Assembly (NCBI GenBank): GCA_024274855.1
Contig: JAJSAJ010000181.1
Coordinates: 1 to 21,081 of the forward strand
Length of the DNA: 21,081 nt
Reading direction: 5' to 3'
Source of the DNA: Planctomycetota bacterium
Lineage (GTDB): Bacteria; Planctomycetota; Planctomycetia; Pirellulales; Pirellulaceae
Below, in pieces: positions 17,601 to 21,081 of the stretch (its first letter is position 1; each line of letters starts with the position of its first letter). The notes under the pieces are model-generated. The model searched no databases and was not told where the DNA came from. It was given only the letters and a program-made list of their open reading frames with translations. The translations under genes were made by a program, and so were the position numbers.

Positions 17601-17731
17601 GCCTCCGCGCGTACTCGCCAAATCCCGCCTACTTCAAAGGCAAGATTGCCGGCGTCAAGATCCTCGGACACGCACTGTCGGCCGAGGAGATCCAGGCCCA
17701 GATGAGGCCCGGCCTGAGCGGTGCCAGATAG
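14636..17731 (+). CDS. Lipoprotein-like right-handed beta-helix protein (GH141-like) with FnIII, Ig-like and LamG modules
   Basis: 1031 residues. The N-terminus has a basic start, a hydrophobic stretch and a lipobox-like IVSC with Cys25, so a membrane-anchored lipoprotein is likely. The mature part opens with HVSPTGDDSATGTAESPFKT, the entry sequence of beta-helix enzymes such as GH141 and relatives, and beta-helix coils follow to about residue 620 (for example IEIRKCHLKNSGRNGVVMAG, then NIVDNCRIHNIGEIHTYA). Then come a fibronectin type III domain (about 625-715), an SbsA-like Ig domain (about 718-800) and a C-terminal LamG/concanavalin-like domain (about 855-1025; DFTLMLWLWKQGG, ETWVHIAFVRRG). 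A role in binding and cutting complex polysaccharide is inferred. GAGAGG precedes the ATG by six bases. It converges on the helical-repeat gene. Confidence 0.85.
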   Translation: MKTRLMRLAQGAVAMAGALGVIVSCASTRGLTAEPSPAVYIHVSPTGDDSATGTAESPFKTVYRAQQAARAALATATGDVVVNLASGVYRLDKPLGLTDADSGRNGHYMVYRSAGGLGKAKLLGTMALKGWKQHRSGIWKVQLPEKMLFHTLYENGRRAHKARFPNYVHHSDFPVARGRYLVTQDGSPVTGTTAPKDKSKEPNWLTYAPGDAPPTTSGPKMKILLFGGGKCNWMRVVSHVISIDPAERRILIDRQWRGIGTGARFFLEDAMGFLDAPGEFYLDETTHTLYYKPMGQGHPDTLNIAAPILKRLIQIKGETRKRCASNIRLEGLALEETDGFPKGWWSMRFGLTDGALVWMGNATNIEIRKCHLKNSGRNGVVMAGHNIGNRVIGCWIESMGLNGVTLSNRWHDRKKVPPILDRSEHNIVDNCRIHNIGEIHTYAACVNVFNVSHNEISHCELYNSVRYAVTVRGNTGPQYGPPINLDYQPGCEDNHMHHLRIYRCGQDGGDMGALHCADLNNPGGQFVNMFEQITVADSRAIPSMKDIGCDGIFLDWPKMAMDQIFSNVHIIRSQGKQLRSNRPENAESARTTNVSWKPGFKTELMDYEQIGLTSLFPSEYGGRHESFAPPPPPQNLAAKPFTYNTVKLTWQAPDHTSCDKPQYTVFRDGKRIAIVTEPAFTDTDLSERTVYHYQVAAQHGIFCHLGPKTKVCKVHTPPDLTRPVVEHIWSTHDGKHVRVLFTKPMSPLSVTQAVNYRFEPPEIQIECAKLVAPNCVELQIKGLEPNTDCNLTMYKLVDATLAENALRGGGPRPVAAGGKGASFPMVLTSSERLLDTLGSAGDAKLFGGAKVEKDAGPFGGPALVLDGKTGYAETSPDFDLGAGDFTLMLWLWKQGGGQTAISKGSGFGSPAQWTFGWPGKGLRDSISLRVNNIFHSSAAGAVPNETWVHIAFVRRGNQGFIYANGKPSGKPHDLSNVGPLTSDEPLRIGLRAYSPNPAYFKGKIAGVKILGHALSAEEIQAQMRPGLSGAR

Positions 17732-17954
17732 ACATATAGCAAACGCCGTGCCCCGTCAAATCCGGTTCAAGAACCATCCAAAACCAGAGTGCTTTCTTCT
17801 CTGATTCCTTCGGTCCGGTGCGACCTCGGCAGCGTGGATGAGGACCTGTTGCACAGGCAAGAGCGCGTGCTGCGCGACGTGGTGTGCCGCCGCTCCCATC
17901 CTGCCTGTCGATTGCGCCACGGACCTTCCTTACCGTTACGGGCTAACTGCTTTC

Positions 17955-19811
17955 CTACTCTTCTCCTTTGGGAACTTCCTTTTCAAGCAGGCGAGTTGCC
18001 AATGCAGAAGTGTTGCCAACTGGGCCGTATCTCTGTTCGAGCAGCATGAGCTTCAAGTCCTGCAAGGCCGGACTAGCTTGATCCTCCAATGCACATATGG
18101 CCTTGATTCCCTCAATTCGGGCAAGGAACCCCCAAACACCACGACTGTCCCACGCCGCTCGGCGAAGGTCCTCAAGTAACGCCCCACGCAAATGACTTGG
18201 CAATTGCTGGACAGCTCTTGCACCTGCCAAACGATATTCAGCATTTCCGGCCCGCAGGGACTCCTGAATGAGCGGAACGGATTCTCGCGGCGCCAAGCGA
18301 CTGAAGGCGACCAAAGCGGAACATGCGGACGGGTGCCTGCCCTTCTTTCGCTGGGCAATGACTCCCTTCAGTAACGATGCCGCAGCCTGCGAGTATTCCT
18401 CCCTATGACAGCCAAGTGCGCCGACCAGATCAATCGCTTTCGGCCCGGCTCTCCAGTCACTAAAATGGTTCGCTGCTGGAATCTCGTTCGCTGCAATTCT
18501 CTTCAGCAACGTCCAGCCTTTCTCCCTTGCCTCTTTCGGCTCTTGGGTTGCGAGCCAGAAGGCCGCAGATGCCTGCTCAATAAGTCCCCACGTTGGTTCC
18601 GACAGGCGGACCGACGTCTTTGACTGAACCATCCCCGCTTTAAGACGTCCAAGTGCTTCGAAAGCTGCTGCCCGCTTGTCCGTATGTGGTGGAATATCAC
18701 GTGCTGTAGCGACTTTCAAGAGACACTTCACAATGGCTGGATCTGCCATTTGGCGATTGCCAACGCAACTCGTGACAGCGGACCAAAGCTGTTCATCGCC
18801 ACTCAATAATGGCATCCCATCGTCCGCTTCCAATGCCATTAGACGCTTTACAGTTTGTACCAGTCTCGGTCGGTCTGTTTCAACCGCTACGTACAGGCGA
18901 AACCATTTCGACCGTTCTTGGTTATCTGAGCCCCACTGGTAGTCTGGTTCCTGGAGTAGCTCGTCGCGTTCCTTCAATAACAAATGAACAAGCCGCGATG
19001 GAAGTAACTGAAAACGCACCGCTTGAGTCTCTTCTAATCCTAGCAATAGCTCTCGCCCCAATGCCATTGCGTGCCATCGCGTTGGGTAAGATGAGTAGCG
19101 ATGGGTAGGCAGTGTCACCGGTCGAGTTCCATGCAGTCCCTGATATAATTCCTCTGCAAATCGCTCTACCTGAGTGTGATATCCTGCGGCTGAGTAGCTC
19201 AACAAGACAGATCTTGCAGCGTCGCTCATCGTTACGGAAAAAGCAATTGGCAGGCCTCGATTCAAGAACACCGAAAAGCAGTGGTACTCTTCATCTTCAT
19301 GCTGAAGCGCGGCGAGATCTTCAACCAGGAGCATCGCTAATCGATTCGGCGCTCCGTCTGCGAACATTTGCTGCTGGAATCGCTGCCATTGCACCTCCCC
19401 GTATAACGGAAAAATGATCTCTTCGCGGTAACGAATCTCGTTCCCTTTCCGTTCAGGAAACGCCATCCCACCGAGTCCTAGAGAGTAGATCTTGAAAACG
19501 TCATCAACAAGTCTTTCATCGCGCACAGGATGCGCTGCTAAATACCGAAGAGCGGCCGCGATCCTCGGCGATCTCTTCTTCGCTTCGTGCTTAACGTCCT
19601 CGTAAACATCCACCGAAGACCAGTACCGGTCGACATTTACACTACTAGCGAACAGCCATTTGCGCATCACATCCACCGATGGTGGCATGCTGTCTTGCGC
19701 CTCGCCAGTCGTACAGGCAAAAAGAATCGCTAAGAAGAAACAAATAATCTTGCATTTCGCGACAAGAAGTCGCGTTGGAACCGGCTGTGAGTGGGTAGTC
19801 CGATCACTCAT
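17955..19811 (-). CDS. Exported, possibly lipidated, helical-repeat protein of unknown family
   Basis: 618 residues from the ATG at 19811, which overlaps the stop of the upstream gene (ATGA) and has a strong GGAGG nine bases ahead; an earlier in-frame start at 19838 lacks such support. A hydrophobic segment (CFFLAILFACTTGEAQ) is either a signal peptide or a lipobox with Cys33. The rest is almost entirely alpha-helical by composition. From about residue 440 it has HEAT/Armadillo-like units (AAASLLKGVIAQRKKGRHPS, SALVAFSRLAPRESVPLIQE, GNAEYRLAGARAVQQLPSHL). No enzyme motif was found. Such repeats usually bind a protein partner, and the overlap points to the Cys-rich zincin-like protein made from the same mRNA. 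Codon use by eye is more AT-rich than in the beta-helix gene, hinting at acquisition. Confidence 0.75.
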   Translation of the reverse strand: MSDRTTHSQPVPTRLLVAKCKIICFFLAILFACTTGEAQDSMPPSVDVMRKWLFASSVNVDRYWSSVDVYEDVKHEAKKRSPRIAAALRYLAAHPVRDERLVDDVFKIYSLGLGGMAFPERKGNEIRYREEIIFPLYGEVQWQRFQQQMFADGAPNRLAMLLVEDLAALQHEDEEYHCFSVFLNRGLPIAFSVTMSDAARSVLLSYSAAGYHTQVERFAEELYQGLHGTRPVTLPTHRYSSYPTRWHAMALGRELLLGLEETQAVRFQLLPSRLVHLLLKERDELLQEPDYQWGSDNQERSKWFRLYVAVETDRPRLVQTVKRLMALEADDGMPLLSGDEQLWSAVTSCVGNRQMADPAIVKCLLKVATARDIPPHTDKRAAAFEALGRLKAGMVQSKTSVRLSEPTWGLIEQASAAFWLATQEPKEAREKGWTLLKRIAANEIPAANHFSDWRAGPKAIDLVGALGCHREEYSQAAASLLKGVIAQRKKGRHPSACSALVAFSRLAPRESVPLIQESLRAGNAEYRLAGARAVQQLPSHLRGALLEDLRRAAWDSRGVWGFLARIEGIKAICALEDQASPALQDLKLMLLEQRYGPVGNTSALATRLLEKEVPKGEE

Positions 19812-19826
19812 CTGGCCACACCTCCG
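19808..19826 (-). promoter_or_regulatory. ATGA stop-start overlap with strong ribosome site
   Basis: The TGA of the Cys-rich gene (19810-19808) shares bases with the ATG of the next gene (19811-19809), and GGAGG sits nine bases before that ATG. This decides the start of the helical-repeat gene and implies translational coupling. Confidence 0.8.
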
Positions 19827-20677
19827 GGAGAACTCCACGGAAAAGGCAATTTCTTGATATCAGGGAGCTTCGGTTTCTGCTTTCGCCACCGGTTGCATTC
19901 CGGCAACCCCGCACAAACGCCGCCGCAGCTATTGCACTTGCACCAGTTGGTCCATTCTTGCTGCAACAATGCGTCGTTAGGGTACAGGTAAGCTGCTTGC
20001 GACGAACACGCATCGGATTCCTTGGCTAGGCAGAGTGCACAAGCGGCCGCATTTGAAGGTCCGCCGCCGGTTGCCGGCGGAAGTCTATGTTTCGGGGGAT
20101 CGGTGTACCCAGCATTGTTAACCCTGCAACTCCCGCAGCGAGCCTTGCCATCGGCGTAGAATTGCACGCAGTGTCGTGACTCGTGGACGAGCAGACCATA
20201 CCAATAATGGAACGTCATCCTCCTCTTCTTCAGGCAGATGTAGCAAGGCTGAGTAGGACGCATCGTATAGGTAAAACCGTCGAACCCTCGGCAATTGTTG
20301 CTACAGTAAATCCGGGCGTTACACCTGAGAGTTTTGTCAACCCAGTTGTTCCCGGCCAAATGTTGATGCCAGTATATAAGACGAAGAAAATGACCACACG
20401 TTATCTTTTCATCAGAATTCCAAGCCGGACGCTCAAAACGCCAAGAGTCGGAAAGGCCGTCCAACCAATCCTGAAAGCGATGCAATAGATCGTTCCAGTA
20501 GCTCGAAATCGGCCTCCCCAGTTCTGCCGACAGCATCCGGTGCCTATAGTACCATCTTGTGCGGTTTCCAGGCTGCATTCGCGTCAGCGCTACGTATATC
20601 GTGGTTTTGGCTCGCGGACAGGCATCCGGTGCCGCCACCGGTGTCTCGCGCGTGGGCGCGCGAGGCTTGTTTATCAT
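19808..20677 (-). CDS. Cys-rich protein with HESRH zincin-like motif, unknown family
   Basis: 289 residues with 18 cysteines, many in CxxC-type pairs (145/148, 181/184, 213/216, 246/248/251/255). LLVHESRHCVQF (motif H165-E166-H169) fits the HExxH zinc-peptidase signature, and Glu220 in LAKESDACSSQAAYLY is a plausible third ligand as in gluzincins. A PPATGGG linker (residues 200-206) is encoded by a perfect palindrome. There is no signal peptide or membrane helix. A peptidase role is inferred from the motif only; the cysteines could bind zinc or form disulfides, and a secreted-effector or toxin-domain relation is possible. No good ribosome site precedes ATG 20677, so the start could be a later ATG (20578 or 20536). 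Its stop overlaps the start of the exported helical-repeat gene. Confidence 0.7.
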   Translation of the reverse strand: MINKPRAPTRETPVAAPDACPRAKTTIYVALTRMQPGNRTRWYYRHRMLSAELGRPISSYWNDLLHRFQDWLDGLSDSWRFERPAWNSDEKITCGHFLRLIYWHQHLAGNNWVDKTLRCNARIYCSNNCRGFDGFTYTMRPTQPCYICLKKRRMTFHYWYGLLVHESRHCVQFYADGKARCGSCRVNNAGYTDPPKHRLPPATGGGPSNAAACALCLAKESDACSSQAAYLYPNDALLQQEWTNWCKCNSCGGVCAGLPECNRWRKQKPKLPDIKKLPFPWSSPGGVAR

Positions 20678-20901
20678 GTCAAAGAACTGCGACTGATTCT
20701 ACTCGGTTGTCAAGCGAATCCAAAGAAGAATCCGAAGAATCTTGAGGTGACAAGGCAGCCTGACGGCCGCCCATCGTCTCGGCGCTCACGCAGACCAGCG
20801 GGGGCGCTCATTGGCGCCCCCCGCTGGACTCCCTTCCTGGCCTTTCACCGTTCCGGACCCTGTGCACACTCGCTTGAGAATCGCTACCGGTCTACGGACT
20901 T
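20678..20901. other. Short gap holding the upstream region of the coupled pair
   Basis: It contains the hairpin at 20795-20827 and no credible reading frame. Any promoter for the Cys-rich gene must lie here if it is not co-transcribed with the partial gene at the right edge. No clear -35/-10 pair was seen. Confidence 0.45.
20795..20827. repeat. Strong GC-rich hairpin between the partial gene and the coupled pair
   Basis: CCAGCGGGGGCGC (20795-20807) pairs with GCGCCCCCCGCTGG (20814-20827) with one bulged C and a six-base loop. No T-run follows on either strand, so it is a palindromic element or a Rho-assisted stop rather than a standard intrinsic terminator. Confidence 0.7.
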
Positions 20902-21081
20902 TCAGGCGTCGTTTGAAGCATCTCCGGAAGCGTCTTGAACATCCGGCAGCTGGCCGCCTTCCGGCGGCACGCTACCGGCCGACGGAGCCTGTCCCGACCG
21001 GTCCGCGTTCGAAGCGTCGTCCGTGCGGTAAAGCCGGGCCGGGTGCGTCTGGCGATGGACCTCGCACAACTTGCCGATCGA
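20902..21081 (-). CDS. Partial gene at the right edge: C-terminal 59 residues, unknown
   Basis: A minus-strand frame is open from the window edge to a TGA at 20904-20902. The visible end begins SIGKLCEVHRQTHPARLYR and then turns into a hydrophilic, acidic, Ala/Ser/Asp/Pro-rich tail (QLPDVQDASGDASNDA). The switch from an ordered-looking start to a disordered tail is typical of a real C-terminus. A palindrome at 20953-20968 encodes PPEGG in the tail. No family can be named from this fragment. It lies 224 bases upstream of the Cys-rich gene on the same strand. Confidence 0.55.
   Translation of the reverse strand, partial: SIGKLCEVHRQTHPARLYRTDDASNADRSGQAPSAGSVPPEGGQLPDVQDASGDASNDA

Noticed and set aside
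17732..17954. Terminator between the convergent beta-helix and helical-repeat genes
   Set aside because: Only weak pairings (GGTTCAAGAACC, CAGAG/CTCTG) without a proper T-run; nothing else seen in this gap.

Overview
The window looks like a chromosomal piece of a planctomycete-type bacterium (Planctomycetota, possibly Pirellulales). This is inferred from the family mix: a DUF4091/GH123-like exported protein, a PqaA-type alpha/beta hydrolase, a GYF_2 membrane protein, a tandem GGDEF protein, a lipoprotein-like parallel beta-helix enzyme, and long intergenic gaps full of small hairpins. No rRNA, tRNA, CRISPR array, IS element or phage module was found.

Left part (1-7300): a possible tail of an upstream frame (1-153) is followed by a dense run of short hairpins (259-459). 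Next is a CBM9-like protein (481-1131, +). Facing it on the minus strand are a discoidin + DUF4091 exported protein (start about 3679) and, upstream of that, a PqaA-family exported hydrolase (start about 5154). A 580-base divergent gap leads to a nitrilase-superfamily hydrolase on the plus strand. Its natural ATG and signal peptide are separated from the body by an in-frame TAG. These genes fit an exported or envelope-associated glycan-handling neighbourhood.

Middle part (7299-13198, all minus): read in transcription order, a membrane diguanylate cyclase with two GGDEF domains, an extended SDR/epimerase-like protein, a beta-CASP metallo-beta-lactamase hydrolase, a small GTGA-coupled ORF, a GYF_2/zinc-ribbon membrane protein with an intrinsic terminator, and a universal stress protein. 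Co-directionality and short gaps allow partial co-transcription. The functional link is signalling/RNA/stress at most and is not proven.

Right part (13199-21081): about 1.4 kb with no convincing large gene but a minus-strand terminator-like hairpin and a 40-codon ORF. Then comes a 1031-residue lipoprotein-like beta-helix protein with FnIII, Ig-like and LamG modules (14636-17731, +). Converging on it is a minus-strand pair joined by an ATGA overlap: a Cys-rich protein with an HESRH zincin-like motif, and an exported helical-repeat protein of unknown family. This pair is the best candidate for an undescribed system here. A partial minus-strand gene runs off the right edge.
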